Shown: positions 40,500-51,331 of the stretch, piece after piece
How positions within the stretch are numbered: the stretch's first letter is position 1
Layout of the letters: the number at the start of each line of letters is the position of its first letter
From: Pseudomonadota bacterium
GTDB lineage: Bacteria; Pseudomonadota; Gammaproteobacteria; Steroidobacterales; Woeseiaceae
Assembly: GCA_022563505.1 (NCBI GenBank)
Contig: JADFNG010000001.1
Coordinates: 1 to 64,000 of the forward strand
Length of the DNA stretch: 64,000 bases
Direction: 5' to 3'
Translations under genes and position numbers: made by a program
Notes under the pieces: generated by a model
Told to the model about the DNA's origin: nothing
The model's input: the letters and a program-made list of their open reading frames with translations, nothing else
Databases searched by the model: none

Positions 40500-42653
40500 T
40501 CAGTAAATGCTTGAGCCCTCGGTCAAAATCCTTGGTGTCACAAATATCAGCAATTCGGACTTGTTCGCTATTGTGACTTTTGACCGGAACAGCACACCGA
40601 GACCCGGTATGTCGCCCAGGAACGGAACCTTCCTTACGATCTCGCGACGTTCCGTCTCGTAAATTCCGCCAAGCACGACCGTTTGACCATCATTTACCAG
40701 AACCTGTGTCTCGATGGTGCGAGTATCAATGCTCGGCACAAAGCCACCGGTCGCACTCGCCACGAGCTCGCCGACGCTATCTTTGCTAACAAGAATATCC
40801 ATGATGATCTTGTTGTCGGGCGTGATTTGCGGCGTGACGGTTAAACTCAATACCGCCTTCTTGAACTGCGTGGTCGTTGCACCGGACGATGACGATTCCT
40901 GGTAGGGAATCTCGACACCCTGTTCGATTCTGGCCTGTTTCTGGTTCGCTGTGATGATGCGTGGCGTCGAAACAATTTCGCCGTTACCTTCCGCTTCAAG
41001 CGCCGTCAGTTCGAGATCAACCAGGTAGTCCGTCTCGAGGAAGGCGATAGAGAACCGGCCCGCCGCGTCCGCAATCGGCACGTTCACATTGTAACGATTC
41101 CTCAGTGATGGTAGTTCGATCGGAAATATCGTGCCATTGCTCAGGTCAGCCAGATTGCTGACAATGGAATTGATCATTGTGTCGGTGCCCTCGCCCGATC
41201 CTGAGATGACAGTGGCACCATCACTGCTGTTCGGATTGTAGGCGGTCACTCCAAACCTTACACCCAGGGAACGACTGAAATCATCATTGACAACAACGAT
41301 ACGAGTCTCAATCAACACTTGCCGGATAGGAACATCCAGCGTGCGAACAAGCCGTCGAATGTCCTGCAGACTCTCTGCCGTGTCCTGAATCAGCAGCGTA
41401 TTCGTGCGCTCATCAATGCCGACGCTACCGCGATCCGACAACATTGAGTTGTTGCCACCACCACCGATAAGAGCCGCAAGGTCCGACGCCTTCGCATAAT
41501 TGACCTGCAAGAATTCAGAATAAAGCGGCTCCAGCTCAGTCAACGCGGCCCGTGCTTCCAGGTCGGCAGTTTCGCGTGCCGCGATCTCTTCGGCTGGCGC
41601 GACGATGATGACGTTGCCGTTCTCGCGCATATCGAGACCCTTTGTGGTCATCACGATATCGAGCGCCTGGTCCCAGGGAACATTGCGCAGTCGTAACGTG
41701 ACGTTACCCTGCACGGTATCCGATACAACAATATTGCGGCCCGAGGTTTCTGCAAGCAATTGCAATACTGCGCGAGTTTCGATGTCCTGAAAATTCAATG
41801 TCAGCCGCTGGCCAGTGTACTCTTTCTCCTCCGAGAACAGGCTCTGCCTTACGGGGTCTGCCGTGGCCGGATTTATTTCGATCGTAAATTCGTTGTCTGA
41901 CTGGTAAGCAAGCTGCTCGTATTTCCCTTCAGCCGAAATCACGATACGTGTATCGAGATTTGTCCGCAGTGCGTCAACGGTTGTAACCGGTGTCGCAAAG
42001 TCCATCACGTCCAGGCGACGCATCAACTCCGCCGGCAGGCTGGTATCTTTGAAGATCGCCACTACGCGACCACCTTCCTGACGAATATCGACCGGGGTTG
42101 ACGGGTCGCTCAGGCTGATAAGAATGCGCCCACCACCGTCACGGGTACGACGGAAATCGACGCCGGTGATCGAGCGGCCACTGCTTGAAGCGTACGAAGT
42201 GCTTTGGCTGGATATCGCGGTAATGCCTGCGAACCGTGTCTCTCCGGCGGAACTGCTGCCGTCACCACCCAGCGTGATCGTAATCGTATTGCCACTGACC
42301 ACCGTGTCGTAGGCCACCATCGAGGTCAGATTCAGCACAACGCGTGTGCGGCCATTCGCCTCAGCGGTCAGCACCGTATCCAGCAGGCCGAGATTGACAT
42401 CGCGACGACGTGAAGTGAGGCCAAGTGATGTGTTGGGCAGATCCAGTGCAATGCGCGCAGGATCATCAATCGTAAACGCCAACGGCTCCGGAGCCGCACC
42501 GCTCATGATCAGTTTGATCTCGACCCGCTGGCCCGGAAGGCTTTGTACCTGAATATCCTGTAGTCGATTGCCTTCCTGTGCATTTGCAGCCAATCCGCAG
42601 CACATGAGCAGCACAGCCTGAACTATTACAGTCAGTCTATTTTTGAGCGTCAT
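40500..42653 (-). CDS. pilQ: Type IV pilus secretin
   Basis: AMIN-like domains, secretin C-terminus VLVNDGQTVVLGGIYETERREIVRKVPFLGDIPGLGVLFRSK. Confidence 0.96.
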   Translation of the reverse strand: MTLKNRLTVIVQAVLLMCCGLAANAQEGNRLQDIQVQSLPGQRVEIKLIMSGAAPEPLAFTIDDPARIALDLPNTSLGLTSRRRDVNLGLLDTVLTAEANGRTRVVLNLTSMVAYDTVVSGNTITITLGGDGSSSAGETRFAGITAISSQSTSYASSSGRSITGVDFRRTRDGGGRILISLSDPSTPVDIRQEGGRVVAIFKDTSLPAELMRRLDVMDFATPVTTVDALRTNLDTRIVISAEGKYEQLAYQSDNEFTIEINPATADPVRQSLFSEEKEYTGQRLTLNFQDIETRAVLQLLAETSGRNIVVSDTVQGNVTLRLRNVPWDQALDIVMTTKGLDMRENGNVIIVAPAEEIAARETADLEARAALTELEPLYSEFLQVNYAKASDLAALIGGGGNNSMLSDRGSVGIDERTNTLLIQDTAESLQDIRRLVRTLDVPIRQVLIETRIVVVNDDFSRSLGVRFGVTAYNPNSSDGATVISGSGEGTDTMINSIVSNLADLSNGTIFPIELPSLRNRYNVNVPIADAAGRFSIAFLETDYLVDLELTALEAEGNGEIVSTPRIITANQKQARIEQGVEIPYQESSSSGATTTQFKKAVLSLTVTPQITPDNKIIMDILVSKDSVGELVASATGGFVPSIDTRTIETQVLVNDGQTVVLGGIYETERREIVRKVPFLGDIPGLGVLFRSKVTIANKSELLIFVTPRILTEGSSIY

Positions 42654-42681
42654 TCCAATTACTCCCAGTTCCATTCAGGCA

Positions 42682-43215
42682 TCAGTCCGTAAGTCCGATT
42701 CCGGCGTCTCTTTCGAGATAGCCACCAATCCCGTCCGAAATAATTTCAATCAGATCAATGGCCGATTCACTAATACTTACAATTCGGCCGTCGTTCCGGC
42801 CCATGTAATTGCCAGGCACAACGCGATGAATCAGACCAGCAGGGTCTTGCACGAGTCCATAGGCAACGTCTCCAATCTCCAATGTGCCCACCATGCGCAT
42901 GGCGTCGAGCGGATACTGCTCGAGAAACTCGCGACTGCGTTCAGGATCCGGGTGCGTACCACTACCCACCGCACCGGGTGCTGCCTGCGCGGTATCCGGA
43001 ACAAACGGAGAACGCAGTCCGTCAGTATCTGCCACATAGGTAAATATTTCATACGGCTTGATCTCTGGCAATGGCTCAATCACGCCACCGGGCCGCGCCT
43101 TGATTTGGTTGATGTACGCGTCAAGATCATCCATATCCTTGCTGCAGCCAACCACCGCCAACGTGGTCATCAGCAACACTGCAATCAGGCGGATTTTTTC
43201 GGCAGCACTATCCAT
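42682..43215 (-). CDS. pilP: Type IV pilus assembly lipoprotein PilP
   Basis: Lipobox-like VVGC; DLDAYINQIKARPGGVIEPLPEIKPYEIFTY. Confidence 0.93.
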   Translation of the reverse strand: MDSAAEKIRLIAVLLMTTLAVVGCSKDMDDLDAYINQIKARPGGVIEPLPEIKPYEIFTYVADTDGLRSPFVPDTAQAAPGAVGSGTHPDPERSREFLEQYPLDAMRMVGTLEIGDVAYGLVQDPAGLIHRVVPGNYMGRNDGRIVSISESAIDLIEIISDGIGGYLERDAGIGLTD

Positions 43216-43814
43216 CAGTCTGCCTCCTCTTCAAGATAGCGGTAGGTTTTTGCCAATACCTCAATGGACAGCTCGTCGAAACTATTGGGGTTTTCCCGCG
43301 TAATCACTATGTTGTGCAGCGTCACGATGCGTGGCAATGCAGCGATACCGCTGACAAAATTTGCAATCTCGTGGTAGCCGCCGGAAAGACGTATTCGAAT
43401 CGGCTTCTCGGCATAAAAATCTCTGGGTATTTCTGACTGCGGCTGGAACAGCTTCTCTTTCAGCCCGGCCGCCAGGCCCGTTTGCGAGATATCAACAATC
43501 AGGCTCGGGATTTCTGTTTTGCCCGGCAACTGCCGCAGCATCGTGCCAAATGACTGTTCCATTTCTATCAACTGCGCTTTGTAGGCGTCATAGTTTGCCG
43601 CTTTGCGCTGCTTGTTTTCAAAAGTGATATGCAGCGTCTGTTCATCATCCTGAGCGCGCGTTAGTCTTGGCGCCTTATCTTCGATGATGAACCAATATAT
43701 GCCCAGTCCAACGACAACCGCGAATACGATCGCAATAACAGCGGCTCGAACGGACAGCGGCCACCGGCCAACGTCATTGACATCAAGACTTTTCAGTTCC
43801 TCGGCGAAGTTCAT
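43215..43814 (-). CDS. pilO: Type IV pilus assembly protein PilO
   Basis: Single N-terminal TM; YKAQLIEMEQSFGTMLRQLPGKTEIPSLIVDISQTGLAAGL. Confidence 0.93.
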   Translation of the reverse strand: MNFAEELKSLDVNDVGRWPLSVRAAVIAIVFAVVVGLGIYWFIIEDKAPRLTRAQDDEQTLHITFENKQRKAANYDAYKAQLIEMEQSFGTMLRQLPGKTEIPSLIVDISQTGLAAGLKEKLFQPQSEIPRDFYAEKPIRIRLSGGYHEIANFVSGIAALPRIVTLHNIVITRENPNSFDELSIEVLAKTYRYLEEEAD

Positions 43815-44380
43815 CCTTCGTCCTCCATGCCTTCGTCGGTCATCCTGACCTGTTTCATTGTGACGACGAATCCTGCTTGCCTTCTGGAGCCCTGATCCGT
43901 CGTTTCAACTTTGACCACGTCTGGATCTGTCAACCAGTCTGATGCATCGATCTGCCGCATAAGAGCGGATACCCGTGTGCTGGATTGCGCGATGCCCGTC
44001 ATTTCCACGGATGACCCCGACTGCTTCATCGCTGTCAGATACACGCCTTCCGGAATCTGCCGCGCCAACTCATCGAAAAGATGCACGATTTCCGGTCGAC
44101 TGCTCTGCAACCGTTCAATGATTTCCATGCGTGCGAGAAGACGTTCTTTTTGGCGCTCAAGACCGTTGATCTCGGTGATGCTTTTGTCCAGCTCGACAAT
44201 CTCGGCCTCCAGCCGCGCATTGCGCTCCAACTGGTAGTCGATCCTGCCCATGTAATTAAAATTCGCCAAGCCGGCAACAATAACACCGGCGACGAATGCG
44301 CCGGCGATCGCAACCATAAAGTCACGTTGTCGCTCTTGCCGCTCAGCTTCGCGCCAGGGAAGTAGATTAATGCGTGGCAT
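43811..44380 (-). CDS. pilN: Type IV pilus assembly protein PilN
   Basis: MPRINLLPWREAERQERQRDFMV (PilN PxINLLPW motif). Confidence 0.95.
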   Translation of the reverse strand: MPRINLLPWREAERQERQRDFMVAIAGAFVAGVIVAGLANFNYMGRIDYQLERNARLEAEIVELDKSITEINGLERQKERLLARMEIIERLQSSRPEIVHLFDELARQIPEGVYLTAMKQSGSSVEMTGIAQSSTRVSALMRQIDASDWLTDPDVVKVETTDQGSRRQAGFVVTMKQVRMTDEGMEDEG

Positions 44381-44381
44381 A

Positions 44382-45443
44382 TTAGTCGAAGCTCCTCAGT
44401 GCAAGGCCGCAAGCAGTAAGCAGCGCGGTTGCATCTTTATGCACGCCCTGCGATTTGGCCTTGGATGAAATCTTCATCTGACCGAGCGGGTCGCCGACTT
44501 CGGTCGGTATGCCCACACGACTTGAAATAACGTCGGCGAGACCGGGGATATTGGCGCAGCCGCCACAGACAAGCACCATGTCAGGCTGATCGCGACCACC
44601 ACCGGACGCCAGGTAAAATTGCAAGGAGCGACTGACCTGCTGCGTCATGTCGTCGACAAAGGGTTCCAGCACTTCAGGCTGATAGTTGCTTGGCAACCCG
44701 CCCTGTTTTTTCGCGCGTCCCGCATCTTCCATGCTGAGCCCGTAGGTCCGCATGATTTCCTCGGTCAGCTGCTGGCCACCGAAGGCAAAGTCACGCGTGT
44801 AAATAACCTTGAGATCCTGCAGCACACTGAAGGTCGTGCTGCTTGCGCCAATATCAACGACAGCCACCGACTGACCAATGCCATTGTCCGGAATCTGATG
44901 GCTCAGTAACTGACAGGCGTTTTCCAGCGCAAATGCCTCAACATCGACGATCTCGGCTTGCAGACCGGCCGCGGCCACTGCCGCCTGGCGCTGTTCTACA
45001 TTAGTCGTTCGCGTTGCAACCAGCAGCACATCGATAAGCTCGGGATCCTTTTCGTTCGGACCGACAATCTCCCAATCGAAGCTGACTTCCTCCATTGGGA
45101 ACGGGATGTACTGGTCGGCCTGAATCTCCACCTGGCCTTCCAGATCGCGCTCGGACAGGTTTGACGCCATCTGAATGACCTTGGTAATTGCGGCATCGCC
45201 ACTAATGGCAATCGCCACATGCGTCGCTTTGGCGCCGGAGCGTTTGACCGCTCTGCGAATCGCTTCGCCAACGGCTTTCGCGTCCACAATCGACTTTTCA
45301 TTGACGGAACTCGGTGGCGTCGGCTCTGCAGCGTAGGATTCAACCCGATAACGCTTTCCGCTCTTGGAAAGCTCTATCAGCTTTACCGACGATGTGGTTA
45401 TGTCGAGGCCCAACAGTGGCTGTCTTTGCTTACCAAATAGCAC
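44382..45443 (-). CDS. pilM: Type IV pilus assembly protein PilM (actin-like ATPase)
   Basis: PLLGLDITTSSVKLIEL, VAVVDIGASSTTFSVL, VCGGCANIPGL. Confidence 0.95.
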   Translation of the reverse strand: MLFGKQRQPLLGLDITTSSVKLIELSKSGKRYRVESYAAEPTPPSSVNEKSIVDAKAVGEAIRRAVKRSGAKATHVAIAISGDAAITKVIQMASNLSERDLEGQVEIQADQYIPFPMEEVSFDWEIVGPNEKDPELIDVLLVATRTTNVEQRQAAVAAAGLQAEIVDVEAFALENACQLLSHQIPDNGIGQSVAVVDIGASSTTFSVLQDLKVIYTRDFAFGGQQLTEEIMRTYGLSMEDAGRAKKQGGLPSNYQPEVLEPFVDDMTQQVSRSLQFYLASGGGRDQPDMVLVCGGCANIPGLADVISSRVGIPTEVGDPLGQMKISSKAKSQGVHKDATALLTACGLALRSFD

Positions 45444-45880
45444 GTGTTTTCCCTTCTAAGCCGGTAAGTTGCGGGTCAAATGCAGTCTTGACCTTAGCAA
45501 TCCAATTTAACTATATATCAATAAAATGTTAAATAAAACGTGACTTTGTTCACGATCCTGCATTCCCTCATCCTACGTCCCCATCGAACTCCAATTCCGT
45601 GAACTGGTTGGCACCCTCAGCTGCTGCTGCCATCACGACGCTTCAAAGGAGCAAAATGGCCCTTTATCGCCTCAAGCACGCCATTTCCTGCCGGCTTAAT
45701 CGCATCCGCCAATCTCCATGGAATGGTGAACTCATTGCAGCCTTGCGTATTTGCTGGCTATCATGCGGGCTTGGGCAGAACCTGAATCAACGGCCCTGGT
45801 CGTTTGGCGATCGATCCCTGGCAAATATAAGCGTGTACCTGAACCTCGTAAGCCCTTGTTTTCGAGGGAATTGACGAATT

Positions 45881-48592
45881 ATGGTCGGCATTATGCAGAA
45901 CCACCCCGCAAACAAACATCGAAGCGGTCACAGAAAAGGGCCCCGCTACCTGCGCTGGCTCTATTTGTTGGCGGGCCTCGGCACGCTGAGCGCGATCACG
46001 ATAACGAGCGCGATCATTGGCGCCTATTATTTCGTTGCACCCGGCCTGCCCGCGGCGGAGGCCATTCGCGAGATTCCGCTGCAAATCCCGCTGAGAATCT
46101 TCAGCCGCGACGGTCGTCTCATTGAAGAAGTGGGTGAGAGACGACGTTTCCTCGTCACCTATGAAGACATCCCTGCGCATGTGGTTAACGCCTTCATTGC
46201 CGCGGAAGACCGTCGCTTTTTCGAACATCCCGGCGTCGACTACCAGGGCATCCTGCGAGCCGGCTTCCGGCTGCTGGTTGCCGGGCGCATCAGCGGTGGT
46301 GGCAGCACGCTGACGCAGCAGCTTGCTCGCGATTACTTTCTTTCTCGCGAACAGGTATTCAGGCGGAAAGTGCGTGAAGCGTTTCTTGCTTACAAAATTG
46401 AGCAGGAATTCAGCAAGCAGGAAATCATGGCGCTGTTCGTCAACAAGATGTTTTTTGGTCAGCGCGCGTACGGCGTCGCGGCCGCCGCGCAAGTTTACTT
46501 TGGCAAGACCCTCGCTAACATCAACATTGCAGAGGCCGCAACCCTCGCGGGCGTCCTGCCCGCACCCTCGGATTACAACCCGGTCCGCAGCCCGGCGAAT
46601 GCGCGGATGCGGCGGACTTACGTGCTGGGACGCATGCTCGATCTCGGTTACATTGACCGGGAAACCCACGCTACGGCGATGGACTACCCGCTCGTATCGA
46701 AGCTGCACGGTACGGCCAACGAGCTGTCAGCGCCCTATGTCGCTGAAATGGTCCGGCGTGAAATGCTGATTCGTTACGGCGAAGACACCTACGCAGCGGG
46801 CTTCAAAGTGGTAACGACGCTCGACTCACGCCTGCAACAAGGGGCGACCTATGCGCTGCGCAATGGCTTGCTGCAGTTCACCCGGCGGCGCGGTTATCGT
46901 GGCCCGATCGCAACGCTGGATATCGATCCGGGCATATTGGATTCGCCTTTTGATGAGTGGCCCGATGAGCTTCGTGCCTCGCTGGACAACTACGGCAATC
47001 CCGGGGGGCTCGAGGTGGCCCTGATCACCGCTGTCAATGACGACAATTCTGCAACGATGGTGCTGCAGTCCGGCGAAAGGATGGAACTGCCATGGCAGGG
47101 CATTTCGTGGGCGAGACCGTTTATTGATGGCGAGACCCGTGGACCCGCACCGGAATCGGTTGTCGAGGTATTGGCCCCGGGAAACATCGTTTACGTGATG
47201 CCGATAACTATCGGCGGATATGCGCTCGCCCAGCTTCCGGAGGTGCAGGGCGCCGTCATATCGATGGACCCTTACGACGGTGCCATTACAAGCCTCACCG
47301 GCGGCTTCGATTTTTCGCTGAGCAAATTTAATCGGGTCACGCAAGCCGCTCGACAACCCGGATCCTCTTTCAAGCCTTTTATTTATTCGGCGGCGCTCGA
47401 ACAGGGCAATACCGCTGCGACCATCGTGCTCGATGCGCCGGTGGTCATCAGGTCATCGGAGCTTGAAGCGGTCTGGAGGCCGGTCAACTACAGCGGGCGT
47501 TTTTACGGCGAACAGCGCATGCGCGAGGCGCTGGTTCGTTCAATGAATCTCGCCTCCGTCAGGCTGTTACTCAACAAGACCGGGATTGGTAACGCCGTCA
47601 GGCATCTTGCTCCATTTGGTTTTGGTCCGGCGGCCTTGCCGCGAAATGGTTCTCTGGCTCTGGGCGGGGGCAATGCGACACCGCTTGATATGGCCCAGGC
47701 ATACGCAACCTTTGCCAACGGCGGTTATGCAATCAAGCCGTATGTGATCGATACCATCAGCGGGGCGGATGGTGAAATTATTTATCGGGCGGAACCGCCG
47801 GTTGTCTGTCCGAAATGCGAGCCCACACCAGCCGAGGAACCAGGCACTCGTACCGCCGCGCGACCATTGGACGATCCCGCTGGGGCCGCAGCAATTGTTG
47901 CGCGAATCACAGCAGGAATCGACTATCTGCCCGATGAGGTCGCCGAACCGGGAATCACGGCTCGGCTGCACGACGAGGCCCGCTTGTTGCTGGAGCAGAT
48001 GGCGGAGGTCGGGGACTCCTATAGACCGGATGCCAAAGTGGCGCCTGAACTTTTCGAAGACATCAAACTCGCGCCACGTATCATTTCGGCGCAAAACGCG
48101 TTCCTGATTCAAGACATGATGCGAGACGTTATCCGGCGCGGCACCGGCATACGTGCGCGAAAGCTCGGTCGACGCGATCTGTCCGGCAAAACAGGTACCT
48201 CCAACGATCGGCGCGATGCCTGGTTTACGGGCTTTCAGAGCGACATGGTCGCGGTCGTGTGGGTCGGCTACGATGACTCTCGGTCGCTGGGCCCACAGGA
48301 AGAAGGCTCGCGCACCGCATTGCCAATCTGGATCGAATTTACGCGTCGCGCGCTGGATCATGTGGCCGAAAACCCGATGCCCATGCCGGCGGGTATCGTC
48401 ACGGTGCGTATTTCCAAAAGTACCGGCTGCCCGGCGAACTCTTCGACCGATTTCGCAGACGTCATGTTCGAGGTTTTCCGCGAGGAAAACGTGCCAGTGT
48501 GCGAATTTGCGGAAGATCTACCGGAAATATTCAACGTCGATGACGACCCCGTACCCACCGTCAACGAGCCTGATAATGAAGAGCTTTTTTAG
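45881..48592 (+). CDS. mrcA: Penicillin-binding protein 1A
   Basis: GT51 FIAAEDRRFFEHPGVDYQGILRA; transpeptidase QPGSSFKPFIY, SMN, SGKTGTSNDRRDAWF; divergent from pilM. Confidence 0.95.
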   Translation: MVGIMQNHPANKHRSGHRKGPRYLRWLYLLAGLGTLSAITITSAIIGAYYFVAPGLPAAEAIREIPLQIPLRIFSRDGRLIEEVGERRRFLVTYEDIPAHVVNAFIAAEDRRFFEHPGVDYQGILRAGFRLLVAGRISGGGSTLTQQLARDYFLSREQVFRRKVREAFLAYKIEQEFSKQEIMALFVNKMFFGQRAYGVAAAAQVYFGKTLANINIAEAATLAGVLPAPSDYNPVRSPANARMRRTYVLGRMLDLGYIDRETHATAMDYPLVSKLHGTANELSAPYVAEMVRREMLIRYGEDTYAAGFKVVTTLDSRLQQGATYALRNGLLQFTRRRGYRGPIATLDIDPGILDSPFDEWPDELRASLDNYGNPGGLEVALITAVNDDNSATMVLQSGERMELPWQGISWARPFIDGETRGPAPESVVEVLAPGNIVYVMPITIGGYALAQLPEVQGAVISMDPYDGAITSLTGGFDFSLSKFNRVTQAARQPGSSFKPFIYSAALEQGNTAATIVLDAPVVIRSSELEAVWRPVNYSGRFYGEQRMREALVRSMNLASVRLLLNKTGIGNAVRHLAPFGFGPAALPRNGSLALGGGNATPLDMAQAYATFANGGYAIKPYVIDTISGADGEIIYRAEPPVVCPKCEPTPAEEPGTRTAARPLDDPAGAAAIVARITAGIDYLPDEVAEPGITARLHDEARLLLEQMAEVGDSYRPDAKVAPELFEDIKLAPRIISAQNAFLIQDMMRDVIRRGTGIRARKLGRRDLSGKTGTSNDRRDAWFTGFQSDMVAVVWVGYDDSRSLGPQEEGSRTALPIWIEFTRRALDHVAENPMPMPAGIVTVRISKSTGCPANSSTDFADVMFEVFREENVPVCEFAEDLPEIFNVDDDPVPTVNEPDNEELF

Positions 48593-48603
48593 CAAAATAT
48601 AGT

Positions 48604-49212
48604 ATGGGCAGAAAGGCAGAAAGCACCCATTACCGCGCCCGCATGATGCTGGCGCAGGAAGCCGCTCGCATCATCGTCGAGCATGGGATCGATGACTACA
48701 GGGCCGCCAAAATAAAGGCCGCCGAACGCCTGGGCTTTGCGAATCGCGGTTCTTTGCCCGACAACGGTGAAATTGAACAGGCGTTGTCCGCACACTGGCA
48801 GTTATTTTATGCTGATTCGCACTCTGGCTTGCTGCAAAAGTTACGCAGCGCCGCCCTGTCAGCAATGGATTTGTTATCAGTCTTTGAACCGCGCCTGGTC
48901 GGCCCCGTCCTTAACGGCACTGCGGGAACTCATTCCGCTGTCAACCTGCATGTATTTTCCGACAGTGTCGAACAGGTTGCAGATCGATTACGGCGAAACC
49001 AGATCTCCAGCAAACTTTACGAAAGGCGGCTCAACAGCCGCCGCGGCCGGACAGAGACCTATGCCGGCTACCGCTTCATGCATCAGGATGCCTCCATTGA
49101 GGCTACGGTATTTCCGTTCGATGGTCTTCGTCAGGCGCCCATCAGCTCAATCGACGGCAAGCCGATGCGTCGCGCGGACGCGCGCACCGTTCGGGCGATA
49201 TTGGCCGAATAG
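48604..49212 (+). CDS. Conserved protein with nucleotidyltransferase-like segment
   Basis: FEPRLVGPVLNGTAGTHSAVNLHVFSDS resembles an NTase hG[S/T]...DxD core. Confidence 0.6.
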   Translation: MGRKAESTHYRARMMLAQEAARIIVEHGIDDYRAAKIKAAERLGFANRGSLPDNGEIEQALSAHWQLFYADSHSGLLQKLRSAALSAMDLLSVFEPRLVGPVLNGTAGTHSAVNLHVFSDSVEQVADRLRRNQISSKLYERRLNSRRGRTETYAGYRFMHQDASIEATVFPFDGLRQAPISSIDGKPMRRADARTVRAILAE

Positions 49213-49218
49213 ATTTTG

Positions 49219-50520
49219 CTAGCGCTTCTCGATCGGCGTGTAGTCACGCAACCCCGGCCCCACATACAGCTGGCGCGGCCTGGCAATTTTGCCGTGCGGA
49301 TTGCCGATCATTTCCCGCCAGTGGGCGACCCAGCCAACCGTGCGGCCGATGGCAAACATGACGGTGAACATTGACGTCGGTATGCCGAGTGCCCGGTAGA
49401 TAATGCCGGAGTAGAAATCGACGTTCGGGTACAGGTTTTTCTCGATGAAATATTCATCCTTGAGCGCAACCTCCTCCAGTTCCAGCGCGAGATCGAACAG
49501 TGGAGAATTCTGGCGACCGACCTGTTTCAGTACGCGGTGGCACATCTCGCGGATGATATTCGCGCGTGGATCAAAGTTCTTGTAGACACGGTGACCGAAG
49601 CCCATCAGGCGGAATGGATCGTCCTTGTCTTTAGCCTTGTCGATGTATTTCTTGATGTTGCTGGTGTGACCGATCTCTGCCAGCATCGCCAGAACCGCCT
49701 CGTTGGCGCCGCCGTGCGCGGGGCCCCAAAGGGCGGCGATGCCGGCGGCAATCGCCGAATACGGATTAGCGCCTGAGCTGCCCGCCATGCGCACCGTGGA
49801 GGTTGAGCAATTTTGTTCGTGATCAGCGTGCAGGATAAACAGCAAATCGAACGCTTCTGCGGCGACCGGGTCAATCTCATACTCCTCTGCGGGTACCGCA
49901 AAAAGCATGTGCAGCAGATTGTCGCAATATCCCAGATCGTTGCGCGGATATATAAAGGGTTGCCCGGCATTGAGCTTGTAAGCGGCGGCGGCAATCGTCG
50001 GCAACTTCGCGAGAATGCGATGCGTGAATACCTCGCGGGCGTGCGGATCATTGATATCCATCGTGTCGTGGTAATAAGCCGACATGGAACCAACAACGGC
50101 CGACAGCATCGCCATCGGGTGCGCATCGTAACGGAAACCGGTAAAGAAACGCAGCATGCCTTCGTTCAGCATCGTATGACGCCTAATCGAGCTGGAGAAT
50201 GTCTCCAGTTCTACCGCTGTTGGCAGATCACCGTAAAGCAGCAGGTAAGCAACCTCAATGAAACTGGAGTGCTTCGCCAGCTGTTCCACAGGATAGCCGC
50301 GATACAGGAGCACGCCTTTGTCACCATCAATGAATGTGATCTCGCTGTCGCAACTACCGGTGGCGACGAATCCCGGATCATAGGTAAAGACACCCAGATC
50401 CCGATTGAGGCCACTGATGTCCAGCACGTCCGGCCCCAGCGTCCCTTGGCGTACCGGCAACTGCATGGATTTCGAGCCGTCTGCATTCGTCAGCGTATAG
50501 GTGTCATTGGTCATATTCAT
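49219..50520 (-). CDS. gltA: Citrate synthase
   Basis: [82 protein letters not shown]. Confidence 0.98.
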   Translation of the reverse strand: MNMTNDTYTLTNADGSKSMQLPVRQGTLGPDVLDISGLNRDLGVFTYDPGFVATGSCDSEITFIDGDKGVLLYRGYPVEQLAKHSSFIEVAYLLLYGDLPTAVELETFSSSIRRHTMLNEGMLRFFTGFRYDAHPMAMLSAVVGSMSAYYHDTMDINDPHAREVFTHRILAKLPTIAAAAYKLNAGQPFIYPRNDLGYCDNLLHMLFAVPAEEYEIDPVAAEAFDLLFILHADHEQNCSTSTVRMAGSSGANPYSAIAAGIAALWGPAHGGANEAVLAMLAEIGHTSNIKKYIDKAKDKDDPFRLMGFGHRVYKNFDPRANIIREMCHRVLKQVGRQNSPLFDLALELEEVALKDEYFIEKNLYPNVDFYSGIIYRALGIPTSMFTVMFAIGRTVGWVAHWREMIGNPHGKIARPRQLYVGPGLRDYTPIEKR

Positions 50521-50779
50521 CCTTAAAATCAAGTTCGTGCTATCTCTAACCACTACAGGCAAGCGGCAGCGCGACAGCATGGCGCCGGGTCAATCAGGCG
50601 GCTGTCGCTATTCGCTGCCGACGCGGCAACAAGACATGGTGCCGCAAGCCGGGTAATCAGGCAAATGGGATTGCATTTTTCCGGGCACCCGTTCTAACGG
50701 GCGAAACAGGCAATGATTGCAGGCTGCTGAAGAAGCCCCCTGTTTTGCGTACGGCCCAGTACAGGGAAATGCCGCAATC

Positions 50780-50983
50780 TTAGCTTATGCCGTATTTGCG
50801 ACGGAATTTGTCAACACGTCCGCCCGCATCAATGGTCTTCTGCTTGCCGGTATAGAAAGGGTGGCAGTTTGCACAGACTTCAACGGTCAGATCTTCGCCC
50901 AGCGTTGATCGAGTGGTGAACTCATTGCCACAACTACAGGTCACTTTGAGTTCAGCGTAGCTGGGATGTATATCGGCTTTCAT
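50780..50983 (-). CDS. rpmE: 50S ribosomal protein L31 (Cys-containing form)
   Basis: [22 protein letters not shown]...[30 protein letters not shown]. Confidence 0.97.
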   Translation of the reverse strand: MKADIHPSYAELKVTCSCGNEFTTRSTLGEDLTVEVCANCHPFYTGKQKTIDAGGRVDKFRRKYGIS

Positions 50984-51075
50984 TTTGTTTCTCCGCCGTG
51001 CCGGGCAGCTTGAAAAGGTCGCGTAGCATATAGGGAAGCGGGTGCCGTCGCAAGTCCCGGCAGCCCGCTGAAAAC

Positions 51076-51288
51076 TTATCCACAGAACCTGTGGATAACA
51101 CTGTGGATGAAAATTGTGTGAGTGGGCTAAGTCGGGGTTTTTAAAGCACCCTTATTAATATGTCTATTTTATGTCCAAATTCGTTATTTCTTTAATATCA
51201 ACAACTTACTGGCACTATTAGACGGACAAGCTGAGATGTAGTGCTTAATGCACGGAAAAAATAGGATTACGCCGTTCCTTGTGCATAA
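51076..51288. other. DnaA-box cluster with adjacent AT-rich tract (candidate origin or DnaA-binding locus)
   Basis: TTATCCACA at 51076-51084, its inverse TGTGGATAA at 51090-51098, near-match TGTGGATGA at 51102-51110, TGTGCATAA (inverse TTATGCACA) at 51280-51288; AT-rich tract ~51138-51215. Confidence 0.6.
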
Positions 51289-51331
51289 CGGCGCCTCATT
51301 GTTCGACCCCGCAAGCGGCTTGATTGCCACG

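Noticed and set aside
45599-45874. 91-aa ORF between pilM and PBP1A
   Set aside because: No family resemblance or clear RBS; lies in a divergent promoter region, so more likely noncoding.
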